This document shows, piece after piece, positions 15,958 through 21,977 of a DNA stretch of 21,977 bases. The notes beneath the pieces were generated by a model. The model was not told the DNA's origin, searched no databases, and worked only from the letters and a program-made list of their open reading frames with translations. The stretch is from Desulfobacteraceae bacterium (GTDB lineage Bacteria; Desulfobacterota; DSM-4660; Desulfatiglandales; Desulfatiglandaceae): contig JAUVRS010000005.1 in NCBI GenBank assembly GCA_030597505.1, positions 1-21,977 of the forward strand, in the 5' to 3' direction. The position numbers and the translations under genes are program-made. Every line of letters begins with the position of its first letter. The stretch's first letter is position 1.

Positions 15958-16995
15958 TTAGCTGCCTGTCAACATGGTGGTCAGTTTTCCAAGATCCCCG
16001 CTATGACCAAGGGCAATCAAGGTATCCCCCGATTCAATCCGTGTCTCGGATGAGGGGTTAAAACTCATTTCACCATCCTTTCTGCGGATGGCCAATATGA
16101 TAATGTTCATTTCCTGCCTAATACCCGAATCTACCAGGGTAACGCCATTTAGCCTTGACTTTTCTCCGACCAGCAACTCCTCCAGCCCTAATTCTATATC
16201 CTTATCATAAACCGTCAGTTCCAGAAAATCTGTCACTGCTGGTTTGACGATGGTCTGGGCCATCTTGCGGCCCCCAATCAAGTAAGGCAGCACTACCCTG
16301 TCCGCCCCCCCTCTCAGAAGCTTTTTTTGAGTCTGTTCATCATCTGCCCGGGAAAGGATATAAAGATCGGGTTTTAGGCCTCGCGCGGTCATTGTTATGA
16401 AAAGGTTGTCCGCATCCGATTCCACAACAGTCACCAACCCCTTTGCCCTCTCAATGCCTGCCTCAATCAAAACATCTTCGCTGGTGGCGTCGCCAATGAT
16501 ATAGGGGATATCCTGACTTTCCAGGGGCTCCTTTGAATTTGGATCTTGGTCTATGGCGATCACCGGTATTTTGTTGGATTTGAGTTCCTTGGCGATAATC
16601 TTGCCTATTCGGCCATACCCGCACATAATGTAGTGGCCTTTAAGTAACCTTATTTTGAGTCCCAATTTTTTTCTCCCCAAAATAGCCCTTATGTGAAATT
16701 CAACCATTGCTTGGGCTACCATGCCAAGGGCATAGGCAAGGACCCCTATTCCTACAAAAATCAGGAGGATGGTAAAAACCCTGCCCGGCCCCGACACCTG
16801 TCTTATCTCTCCATATCCCACCGTGGTTATAGTGATAGCCGTCATATAAAGGGCATCTAAAAACTGCCATTCTTCGATGATCATGTACCCGATGGTGCCG
16901 CTTACGAGGACCAGTGTTAACATTAAGACGCCCCGCAAGATTCTTATGGTGCTGCGGGAAGAGATGGTATCATCAATGCCTTTTCTTTTGATCAT
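15958..16995 (-). CDS. RCK-gated potassium channel (2TM, TrkA-N/TrkA-C)
   Basis: Potassium channel with a ligand-gated cytoplasmic domain. The protein has 345 residues. TM1 is about 21-37, and the pore loop with selectivity filter TVGYG is at 58-62. TM2 is about 75-95, followed by an RCK_N Rossmann domain (MCGYGRIG near 126, IAIDQDP, IGDATSEDVL) and an RCK_C domain from about residue 260. The architecture matches MthK/Kch-like channels, with a single membrane domain per chain. The ATG at 16995 has GGA seven bases upstream, whereas the in-frame TTG at 17007 has no ribosome site. The gene follows the DUF3426 gene on the same strand after 41 bases. Its ligand (NAD(H), Ca2+, c-di-AMP) cannot be told. 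Confidence 0.93.
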   Translation of the reverse strand: MIKRKGIDDTISSRSTIRILRGVLMLTLVLVSGTIGYMIIEEWQFLDALYMTAITITTVGYGEIRQVSGPGRVFTILLIFVGIGVLAYALGMVAQAMVEFHIRAILGRKKLGLKIRLLKGHYIMCGYGRIGKIIAKELKSNKIPVIAIDQDPNSKEPLESQDIPYIIGDATSEDVLIEAGIERAKGLVTVVESDADNLFITMTARGLKPDLYILSRADDEQTQKKLLRGGADRVVLPYLIGGRKMAQTIVKPAVTDFLELTVYDKDIELGLEELLVGEKSRLNGVTLVDSGIRQEMNIIILAIRRKDGEMSFNPSSETRIESGDTLIALGHSGDLGKLTTMLTGS

Positions 16996-17036
16996 TTCGA
17001 GGTCCAAAAAGGAGAAGAGGGGGATGGTACGTGAGT

Positions 17037-18071
17037 TTATTTTGCAGGCGATGAACTAACCGCTTCTACGGTGAATTCGCTCAGATTGTCGGGTAAATTC
17101 CCAAACACGATCATAAAGGGAATGGATGCGCCTGGGGCGACATTCAAATTTATTTTGTCCTTACCAAAGCGGTTCTCCATGGCCTTGTTGATTTTCTCCA
17201 TGGGGACGGTCTTGAGTTCCTCCACACTAAAGGTGTTACCGCAATAGGCTAATTTTTGCTTTACCACCTTTCCCTTGTCATCGAGGATAGTGCCTTTCAC
17301 CAGGACAAAGTTTTGGCTCTTGGAGTGTTTGTTTGTAACCAGGCCCTTGATTACAAATAGATGCCCTCCCTTTTTCGAGCTAACAAAGGAACCCGTCACA
17401 TTTTTAAATGAAAGCAGTCTGGAATTTGAGTTGGTAACGTTCCCTTTTTCAGTAGGTTTTAGCAGGGTCAAAGAATCTGGAATAAGCTCGGGAGCCCAAA
17501 AAACGATCGATGTCGCACCCGCTAATAACAAAAAGACAATGAATAAGAATATGGACAGGAAACGGGATTTTTTTGGTTTGTCTTGGTAGGGGTCCGGTGC
17601 AGTGACCGCCTCCTCCTCAAGATAGTCCTTATGGGGTCCGGCTTCCTCGGTATATCCCTCGTCCGGCCCGGTGTCCAAATCCATGGAAATGGTGTTTTTC
17701 TCTGACGCCTCCTTTTGGCCGGGCACCTTTTCTGCATCTTTCTCGACATCTTCAAGAGTCTCTGTAGCCGCTCCTTCCAAATCATTCAGGGAATCTTCAA
17801 AAAGCTTGTCAAAATCTATATTTTGATTCACCTGTTCAGATTCGGGGCTGTCTTCGCGTGCCTCAGCGGGGAAATCTTCACCAACGGGTTGCCCGGTTGA
17901 TTCTTTCTGTTCATCGGCAGACACAGGGGCTTCTTCAGCCAAGAATTCGCCGGGGGGGTATGCCTCAAAGATGTGTTTGCAAATAGAACACTTGACCTTG
18001 GAACCCGTGCCCTTGATAAGGGTTTCGTCAATATCAAACTTTGTTCCGCATTCTTGACACTGAATAATCAC
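17037..18071 (-). CDS. Zinc-ribbon membrane protein with DUF3426-like C-terminus
   Basis: The protein has 344 residues in four parts. An MJ0042-type zinc ribbon has C5-x2-C8 and C28-x2-C31 (QCQECGTKFDID, KCSICKHIF). A long acidic, low-complexity linker covers about 40-160. One membrane helix (about 170-192) follows a KPKKSR stop-transfer. The C-terminal periplasmic domain has an FKNVTGSFVSSKKGGHLFVIKGLVTNKHSKSQ pattern as in DUF3426. The orientation is therefore ribbon inside, C-domain outside. The start is GTG at 18071, seven bases after AGGAG; the upstream ATG at 18134 lacks this. The function of the family is not established. A strong minus-strand promoter match lies 125 bases upstream. 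Confidence 0.85.
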   Translation of the reverse strand: MIIQCQECGTKFDIDETLIKGTGSKVKCSICKHIFEAYPPGEFLAEEAPVSADEQKESTGQPVGEDFPAEAREDSPESEQVNQNIDFDKLFEDSLNDLEGAATETLEDVEKDAEKVPGQKEASEKNTISMDLDTGPDEGYTEEAGPHKDYLEEEAVTAPDPYQDKPKKSRFLSIFLFIVFLLLAGATSIVFWAPELIPDSLTLLKPTEKGNVTNSNSRLLSFKNVTGSFVSSKKGGHLFVIKGLVTNKHSKSQNFVLVKGTILDDKGKVVKQKLAYCGNTFSVEELKTVPMEKINKAMENRFGKDKINLNVAPGASIPFMIVFGNLPDNLSEFTVEAVSSSPAK

Positions 18072-18090
18072 TGATACGCTCCTGTTAAAG

Positions 18091-18102
18091 AGAACCGGTT
18101 CT
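18091..18102. promoter_or_regulatory. 12-base perfect palindrome in the DUF3426 5' UTR
   Basis: AGAACCGGTTCT reads the same on both strands. It sits 20 bases upstream of the GTG start and about 10 bases from the ribosome site, so it could be an operator or a short hairpin masking translation. Its size makes chance occurrence possible. Confidence 0.35.
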
Positions 18103-18195
18103 TGACCAACCCCTCTTCCCAAACTAGGGACCACAGGCTAACACCCCATCCGGCTGGAGATCAATTGAGGAGTATGTAGGGTTGGATTCGGCGTA

Positions 18196-18224
18196 AACAT
18201 ACTGAATTTTTTACTTTTTGTCAA
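18196..18224 (-). promoter_or_regulatory. Promoter of the DUF3426 gene
   Basis: On the minus strand, perfect TTGACA (18224-18219), 17 bases, then TATGTT (18201-18196). The predicted start is near 18189, giving a 5' UTR of about 118 bases that contains the palindrome. Confidence 0.55.
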
Positions 18225-18271
18225 TATAGTAGCTGAAGTATAGCTGGGGTAACGAAAATCCATATGACGTC

Positions 18272-18278
18272 TTGTGAA
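18272..18278 (+). promoter_or_regulatory. Rex operator half-site
   Basis: TTGTGAA matches the left half of the Rex consensus TTGTGAA-N4-TTCACAA. The expected right half is not present at the correct spacing. It lies 24 bases before the -35 of the rex promoter, a plausible autoregulatory position but only half a site. Confidence 0.2.
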
Positions 18279-18301
18279 TTGGGGGCATTTGTCCTATAGT
18301 A

Positions 18302-18328
18302 TTGACGGATGAAGGGTTAGGCTATAAT
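18302..18328 (+). promoter_or_regulatory. Promoter of rex
   Basis: TTGACG (18302-18307) precedes a perfect TATAAT (18323-18328) by 15 bases. Reading the -10 as TAATAA (18325-18330) gives the standard 17. The predicted 5' UTR is about 65 bases. It probably also serves the downstream DUF1573 gene. Confidence 0.55.
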
Positions 18329-18400
18329 AATACGCCTTGAGATATCCGAACAAACCTTGAAGTACAGTTCAACCCATATTACATCCCTGGACCAAAGCAA

Positions 18401-19063
18401 ATGGCAAAGTCTGGAAAAATCCCAAAGGCAACCATAACAAGACTTTCTATATATTATAGACAGTTGGAGCTTTTAGAGTTTGATGGCTATCGCATGGTCT
18501 CCTCGGAAAACCTGGCATGGCTGTGTCAGGTAAATTCCGCTCAAGTGAGAAAGGATCTTGGTTATTTCGGGGAATTCGGTGTAAGGGGTGTGGGGTATGA
18601 TGTCATCGATCTTCAGGTCCATATAAAAAGAATTTTGGCGGTTAACCGTGATTGGAATCTGGGTATTGCGGGCATCGGCAATCTTGGCTCTGCCCTTTTG
18701 CAGCACCAAAATCTCTGGGAAAGGGGTTTTAGGTGCATTGCTGCCTTTGACAATGATTCCAGTAAAATCGGTAAAACCGCGCTTGGGGGTGTGAGGATCA
18801 TTGACATCAAAGATTTGAAACAGGCTGTTAAGGATCTGAATATCGAAATTGGCGTCATCACCACCCCCGCATCGGCAGCACAGACCGTGGCAGACCTTTT
18901 TTTGAAGGCTAAGGTGAGTGCCCTTTTGAATTTTTCGCCCACCAGGATCAGTGTTCCAGAGTCTTGCCTGGTCGAACATATTGATTTCACTGTAAAACTA
19001 GATATGATCAGCTATGAGCTACATCATGAAATCGGAACCAAGAAAACTACAAACAGTTTCTAG
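18401..19063 (+). CDS. rex: Redox-sensing transcriptional repressor Rex
   Basis: Rex senses the NADH/NAD+ ratio. NADH binding releases it from operators in front of fermentation, respiration and sulfate-reduction genes. The protein has 220 residues. The N-terminal winged helix (about 1-80) includes LSIYYRQLELL and the highly conserved VSSENLAWLCQVNSAQVRKDLGYFGEFGVRGVGY. The C-terminal Rossmann domain has GIGNLG at 91-96. The terminal helix, which swaps between subunits in the dimer, is present. The ATG at 18401 is preceded by a modest GGA nine bases away. The DUF1573 gene follows after 25 bases. Confidence 0.96.
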   Translation: MAKSGKIPKATITRLSIYYRQLELLEFDGYRMVSSENLAWLCQVNSAQVRKDLGYFGEFGVRGVGYDVIDLQVHIKRILAVNRDWNLGIAGIGNLGSALLQHQNLWERGFRCIAAFDNDSSKIGKTALGGVRIIDIKDLKQAVKDLNIEIGVITTPASAAQTVADLFLKAKVSALLNFSPTRISVPESCLVEHIDFTVKLDMISYELHHEIGTKKTTNSF

Positions 19064-19088
19064 ATTTTTCTTTGTGGGGGACAGATTT

Positions 19089-19787
19089 ATGAAAAGAATT
19101 TGGCAAAACGTTTTTGTACTGTTCTTAGTTCTTGTTTTTTTTGGAAACTGGGTTTTTGCCCAAGAAGCCAAGAGACCAAGAATTGTTATAGAGGGGATGA
19201 AACACGAGTTTAAAGATATCAAACAAGGGGAGGTTGTGGCGCACACCTTCCGGGTTTTTAACAAAGGAAATGCAACACTAAAGATAACAAAAGTCAAACC
19301 CGGGTGAGGCTGTACGGTGGCCCATTTTGACACGGCCATCCCCCCGGGCGGGGAGGGAAAAATCAGACTTCAGTTCGATACGAGGACATACCAGGGATCT
19401 GTTTACAAAAGTGCCAGGGTTTACCATAATGACCCCAGGAAAAAAACGCTTATTCTGAAAATGACGGCCAATGTCAAAGTTCCGATCTATCTTTCATCCC
19501 GTTATGTCAGTCTTTTTGGGGAGGAAGGTCAAAGCGTGACTCGAGTGATTGATATCAAGGCCGAACTGGATAAACCATTAAAGCTTGACCCCATGGAATT
19601 TAATCTGGGTGAAAAAGTGTCTTACACCATAGAAGAGGTTGAAAAGGGCAGGAAGTATCGGATCATGTTCAAAAGCATCCCCGGTCCCCCCCAGACCTAT
19701 GGTGGATTTTTGAAACTGAAGACCAATTATCCTGAAAAGCCGGAAATAACCGTACGAATAAGGGGACAAATCAGAAAAAAAAGTTAA
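19089..19787 (+). CDS. DUF1573 protein with in-frame TGA, probable selenoprotein
   Basis: The frame from 19089 to 19787 is open except for TGA at 19305-19307. Read through, it gives 232 residues. A signal peptide (MKRIWQNVFVLFLVLVFFGNWVFA) comes first, then a DUF1573 Ig-like domain (VIEGMKHEFKDIKQGEVVAHTFRVFNKGNATLKITKVKPG) leading to the TGA at residue 73, then GCTVAHFDTAIPPGGEG, and further beta domains. DUF1573 proteins normally read PGCGCTV or SCGCTV here, so TGA replaces the first cysteine and leaves Sec73-Gly-Cys75. Frame and family homology continue without a break on both sides, which argues against decay. The start has GGGGGA upstream. The mature protein would act outside the cytoplasm, probably in redox chemistry. 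The alternatives are a point nonsense mutation or a sequencing error. Confidence 0.78.
19308..19357 (+). promoter_or_regulatory. Candidate SECIS hairpins after the TGA
   Basis: Hairpin 1: GGTGGCC (19316-19322), 11-base loop, GGCCATC (19334-19340), a 7-bp stem with one G-U pair, starting 9 bases after TGA. Hairpin 2: CCCC (19341-19344), loop CGGGC, GGGG (19350-19353), with possible extension past a bulged A at 19354. Its apical loop is 37 bases from the TGA and has G at its second position, which fits the bacterial SECIS rules as I remember them. Which one SelB would use is not decidable by eye. Confidence 0.45.
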
Positions 19788-20140
19788 AATTTTCCAGTGT
19801 CTTTAAAGAAATCGCTGATAAACTCGACTTTTGGCCCCGCCATTTCCAGGATGGTAACACCTTCGTTCTGATAAGGTTCCCCCCTCCGATTGGTACCACG
19901 GTTTGTCCAGTGTACAGCAGCCAGAGGGCTTTGAACAATCGTTCTTTTGATATTGAAAACCAATTCTGGGTATTGGCGAAAAAGAATACCAAAAAAACGC
20001 AATATGCGTTTTTTCCCGATCAGAGGGCGGGTCTTTGGGAAATAAAATTCAGTGCTATCGGTGAGCAGATCTCCGAGCCGGGTCATATCCCGGGAATTGA
20101 CAAACTCAAAAAAGCATAGCAGGGTGTTTTGATCAGACAT
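19784..20140 (-). CDS. SnoaL-like/NTF2-fold small protein
   Basis: The 118 residues fit the NTF2/SnoaL cone fold: an N-terminal helix (NTLLCFFEFVNSRDMTRLGDLLTDSTEFYFPKTRPLIGKKRILRFFG), then strands with VHWTNRGTNRRGEPYQNEGVTILEMAGPKVEFISDFFKDTGKF, ending in the typical ISDFFKDT-type segment. Family members are enzymes (isomerases, dehydratases) or ligand binders, and no substrate can be inferred. The ATG at 20140 follows GGGAGG. It converges on the DUF1573 gene, with which it shares four bases (TTAA supplies both stop codons). A terminator-like palindrome lies within its coding region. Confidence 0.8.
   Translation of the reverse strand: MSDQNTLLCFFEFVNSRDMTRLGDLLTDSTEFYFPKTRPLIGKKRILRFFGILFRQYPELVFNIKRTIVQSPLAAVHWTNRGTNRRGEPYQNEGVTILEMAGPKVEFISDFFKDTGKF
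19992..20014. repeat. 10-bp perfect inverted repeat with A/T flanks inside the SnoaL-like gene
   Basis: AAAAAACGCA (19992-20001) and TGCGTTTTTT (20005-20014) flank a 3-base loop. This is terminator-like on both strands. On + it lies about 205 bases after the DUF1573 stop and could end that transcript. On - it encodes KKRILRFF, where it might attenuate. Confidence 0.55.
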
Positions 20141-20311
20141 TGGCCATTCCCTCCCATTTTTTGTAGCATCTTGGTGCCGCAGCGCCCAAAGCGTTCGGTG
20201 TCAGAGTATCTTGTCATCGGAGCAAGGAAAAGTCAAAAGAGGCGACCTTCGGATAGCAGTTTTGGTGAGCCATAATGTTTCAAATGGTGGTAAAGGGGAT
20301 TTGAAAGGACC

Positions 20312-20761
20312 ATGGAGAAGTCCCACAAGCATACGGTAGAGATTTTTACTGATGGCGCGTGCAAGGGAAACCCTGGCCCCGGTGGCTACGGGGCCATTTT
20401 GAGATATGGCCAGACTATAAAAGAGGTCTCAGGCTGCAAAAATGAGACTACAAACAATCGGATGGAGTTGCTGGCAGTCATAGAAGCCCTGCGACAACTC
20501 AAGAGGCCGTGCAGGGTAAAGGTGTTCACCGATTCAAGTTATGTGGTGAAGGGAATGACCCAGTGGATTTCTAAATGGAAAAGGAAAAATTGGATCAATT
20601 CTCAAAAAAAACCCGTCTCAAACAGGGACCTGTGGGAGGATCTGTTAGAGTGGAGCCGGTCACATCAAATAGAATGGGTATGGATTAAAGGACACAATGG
20701 GCATCCGGAAAATGAACGTTGCGACAAACTGGCAAAGGATGCCATTGAGGGGTGCCAATAA
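20312..20761 (+). CDS. rnhA: Ribonuclease HI
   Basis: RNase HI cuts the RNA strand of RNA-DNA hybrids, removing R-loops and primers. The protein has 149 residues. The catalytic carboxylates are D14 (IFTDGACKGNPGPGGYG), E52 (NNRMELLAVIEAL), D74 (VFTDSSYV) and D138 (NERCDKLAK), with the assisting histidine H128 (IKGHNGH). Each is four positions beyond its E. coli counterpart. The basic handle region (WISKWKRKNWINSQKKPV) is present. The ATG at 20312 follows AAAGGA. A zinc-ribbon gene follows on the same strand after 29 bases. The 171-base gap upstream shows no gene and no convincing promoter. Confidence 0.97.
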   Translation: MEKSHKHTVEIFTDGACKGNPGPGGYGAILRYGQTIKEVSGCKNETTNNRMELLAVIEALRQLKRPCRVKVFTDSSYVVKGMTQWISKWKRKNWINSQKKPVSNRDLWEDLLEWSRSHQIEWVWIKGHNGHPENERCDKLAKDAIEGCQ

Positions 20762-20790
20762 TTCCACAACCACCTTTGTTGGAGGGAATA

Positions 20791-21456
20791 ATGAAATGCC
20801 CAAAGTGCGGGTACGTCAGTTTCGATTATAACGAGAACTGCCCAAAATGCAAAAAAAATATATCTTCTGAGAGAGACAGGATGAAACTCTCTGCCTATAA
20901 GGTCGACCCTCCTTTTTTGCTTGGGGCATTGATCGGGGAAGGGGGGGAACCGGGAGTTGAAGCCACTTTGGGTGCTGGAGAGGGGATTGATACCCCGTCC
21001 AAATTTGATGCCCAAGAGGAAATATTCTCTCCGCAAATTTCCGAAGAAAAGACCCTGGAAGAAGGTTCGGAGGAATTCACCATTGATCCGAAAGAGTTTT
21101 CATTTGAAGATTACGAAACTGACGGAGACCAATCCGAACCTTCTGAGGCGGACTTTATCCATCTCGATGACTTGATGACCGATGAGCCGGAAATTTCCCT
21201 CGATGATACCCCGGTTGAGAAAGATGAAATCCCCCCTGAGATGGAACCATTAGATTCGATCCTCCAGGAAGGGGTAGACGCACTGGAGCCGTCTCCCATC
21301 AGTGAGCAGGATGAAATTGAAGCTTTGAAATTGCCTTCAATTGATGACCAGGGAGATCTCGAAACCCTTAAACTGCCTTCCATCGATGACCAGGGAGATC
21401 TTGAAACCCTGGAACTTGAGATTGAGGTAGAAGAATCGGAAAAGAATAGCTCCTGA
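20791..21456 (+). CDS. Acidic zinc-ribbon protein with C-terminal repeats, unknown function
   Basis: The protein has 221 residues. An N-terminal zinc ribbon has C3-x2-C6 and C17-x2-C20 (MKCPKCGYVSFDYNENCPKC), followed by a short basic patch and PPFLLG. The remaining ~175 residues are strongly acidic (many D/E, SLDD, EIPPEME) and probably disordered, ending in two near-identical 14-residue repeats of LKLPSIDDQGDLET type. No membrane helix is present, unlike the ribbon-plus-acidic-linker DUF3426 protein at 17037, whose N-terminal half it resembles in design. The ATG at 20791 follows GGAGG; an upstream ATG at 20752 overlaps rnhA. The role is unknown, perhaps a scaffold or binding partner. Confidence 0.8.
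   Translation: MKCPKCGYVSFDYNENCPKCKKNISSERDRMKLSAYKVDPPFLLGALIGEGGEPGVEATLGAGEGIDTPSKFDAQEEIFSPQISEEKTLEEGSEEFTIDPKEFSFEDYETDGDQSEPSEADFIHLDDLMTDEPEISLDDTPVEKDEIPPEMEPLDSILQEGVDALEPSPISEQDEIEALKLPSIDDQGDLETLKLPSIDDQGDLETLELEIEVEESEKNSS
21319..21402 (+). repeat. Two tandem 42-base repeats in coding sequence
   Basis: 21319-21360 and 21361-21402 each encode E-(A/T)-LKLPSIDDQGDL, and a third copy begins (GAAACCCTGGAACTT) before diverging. Bases differ at synonymous positions between the copies, so this is not a very recent duplication. Copy number may vary between strains. Confidence 0.85.
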
Positions 21457-21469
21457 TCGTAAATTGGCC

Positions 21470-21498
21470 TTGACCAGGCGTGAGATGATAAATATAAT
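21470..21498 (+). promoter_or_regulatory. Promoter of tRNA-Phe
   Basis: TTGACC (21470-21475), exactly 17 bases, then perfect TATAAT (21493-21498), 11 bases before the tRNA. This is the best promoter match in the window and fits a highly transcribed stable RNA. Confidence 0.75.
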
Positions 21499-21509
21499 AA
21501 ACAGCCTGT

Positions 21510-21585
21510 GCCGAGATAGCTCAGCCGGTAGAGCAGGGGACTGAAAATCCCCGTGTCCGCAGTTCAACTCTGCGTCTCGGCACCA
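21510..21585 (+). tRNA. tRNA-Phe (GAA)
   Basis: The 76-base cloverleaf has the acceptor stem GCCGAGA/TCTCGGC, D-arm with AGCTCAGCCGGTAGAGC, anticodon stem GGGGA/TCCCC with loop CTGAAAA giving anticodon GAA (21543-21545), T-arm with GTTCAACTC, discriminator A at 21582 and genome-encoded CCA at 21583-21585. It has its own consensus promoter and is followed by a long hairpin. Confidence 0.97.
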
Positions 21586-21586
21586 A

Positions 21587-21630
21587 AATAATGAAGGGTT
21601 TGCGGGTTTTCTCGCAAACCCTTCATTATT
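21587..21630 (+). terminator. Long perfect hairpin directly behind tRNA-Phe
   Basis: The arms 21587-21606 and 21611-21630 pair over 20 positions (18 Watson-Crick bases in a row, then one G-U and one G-C) around a TTTT loop. It starts one base after the CCA end. It probably ends the tRNA transcript, but the sequence beyond (CTTGATG) has no T-run, so intrinsic termination would have to use the T-rich end of the stem itself. Confidence 0.65.
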
Positions 21631-21977
21631 CTTGATGATTCATTCTGCTGGAATTGCCTGGGGAGTGAATTTCCATTGAGGTCCGACAAAACAGACTTTG
21701 CCATTGTTTCTCTTTTTCCGGAAACATCACCGCAAGGGAAAGAGGGGCTGCAAGACCCGGGAATGCTTCACAGAGACCGTCCAAGCTTTGATAGTTGGTA
21801 GATATTGACCCAAAACCAACTTGAACCAGATAAAGACACCCTGCCGCCTCCGCTTCCATCTCAATTGGCCAACAAGTCCAGGAAACAAAACAATAAACAC
21901 ACGCCTCGACATAAGTACCACACTACGCCATCCTTTCCATGTGGTGCGTGGTCGGGCCACCGCACCGGGCGCCTCTC
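21631..21977. other. 347 bases without a recognisable gene
   Basis: Short open frames exist on the minus strand, but none has a recognisable family, a ribosome site or a clear start. An imperfect hairpin (GGTGCGTGG at 21943-21951 pairing with 21957-21966, one bulged C) lies near the end. No repeat of the tRNA 3' end is visible, so no attachment site is supported. It may be the edge of a gene or element outside the window. Confidence 0.4.

Larger units (their letters stand above)
18072..18400. promoter_or_regulatory. 329-base divergent control region between the DUF3426 gene and rex
   Basis: No credible gene is seen here. It contains a 12-base palindrome near the DUF3426 start (18091-18102), one promoter match in each direction, and a TTGTGAA half-site (18272-18278) resembling half of the Rex operator. 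Long AT-rich tracts lie at 18195-18240. Individual elements are listed separately. Confidence 0.6.

Noticed and set aside
18446..18460. Palindrome TCTATA-TAT-TATAGA in the early codons of rex
   Set aside because: It encodes the conserved LSIYYR segment of Rex, so amino-acid constraint and AT-rich codons explain it without a separate function.
19305..19307. DUF1573 gene as an ordinary pseudogene
   Set aside because: The TGA is the only defect, sits exactly at a conserved Cys position and is followed by intact family sequence to a normal stop. Decay would be expected to leave random lesions.
21510..21977. Integrated element at tRNA-Phe
   Set aside because: No integrase and no repeat of the tRNA 3' end are visible in the available sequence, so an attachment site cannot be called.

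Overview
The window reads as chromosomal housekeeping DNA from a Gram-negative anaerobe, most likely a deltaproteobacterium (Desulfobacterota). The pointers are LolA and several signal peptides (outer membrane and periplasm), RNase J, the NADH-sensing repressor Rex, a compact FtsK, TatA, and a probable selenoprotein, which fits a lineage rich in selenocysteine. There are no phage, IS or CRISPR genes. The taxonomic call is an inference from gene content, not a database result.

Layout, left to right: the 3' part of oligoribonuclease (1-456), a small two-helix membrane protein, sucC-sucD (TCA cycle), a cysteine-rich small protein and tatA, all on +. ssb (-) and RNase J (+) diverge from a shared promoter region. 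ftsK-lolA (+) converge with a moxR-coxE pair (-; ATPase plus von Willebrand A protein). A small orphan gene and a PBP4-type D,D-carboxypeptidase (+) converge with a zinc-ribbon gene (-). Archease-rtcB (RNA ligase and its activator) and a stand-alone sugar-nucleotidyltransferase (+) converge with an RCK potassium channel and a zinc-ribbon/DUF3426 membrane protein (-). A 329-base control region separates that pair from rex and a DUF1573 gene (+). A SnoaL-like gene (-), rnhA and an acidic zinc-ribbon gene (+), and tRNA-Phe(GAA) complete the window.

The most notable observation is at 19089-19787. A signal-peptide-bearing DUF1573 protein is interrupted by one in-frame TGA exactly where the family carries the first cysteine of its Cys-Gly-Cys-Thr motif, and both flanks are intact. 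This is best explained as a selenocysteine codon (Sec-Gly-Cys). Two candidate SECIS hairpins follow the TGA. The gene starts 25 bases after rex, so it may link to redox control.

Other points: a perfect 13-bp hairpin in the first codons of RNase J that could serve autoregulation; a consensus promoter that places the archease transcript start at its AUG (leaderless); moxR and coxE in one reading frame separated only by TGA plus three codons; an unusually long perfect hairpin three bases or fewer behind tRNA-Phe; and terminator-like hairpins inside coding sequence. RNA-metabolism genes recur (orn, RNase J, rtcB/archease, rnhA, tRNA), as do small CxxC zinc-ribbon proteins (four genes).
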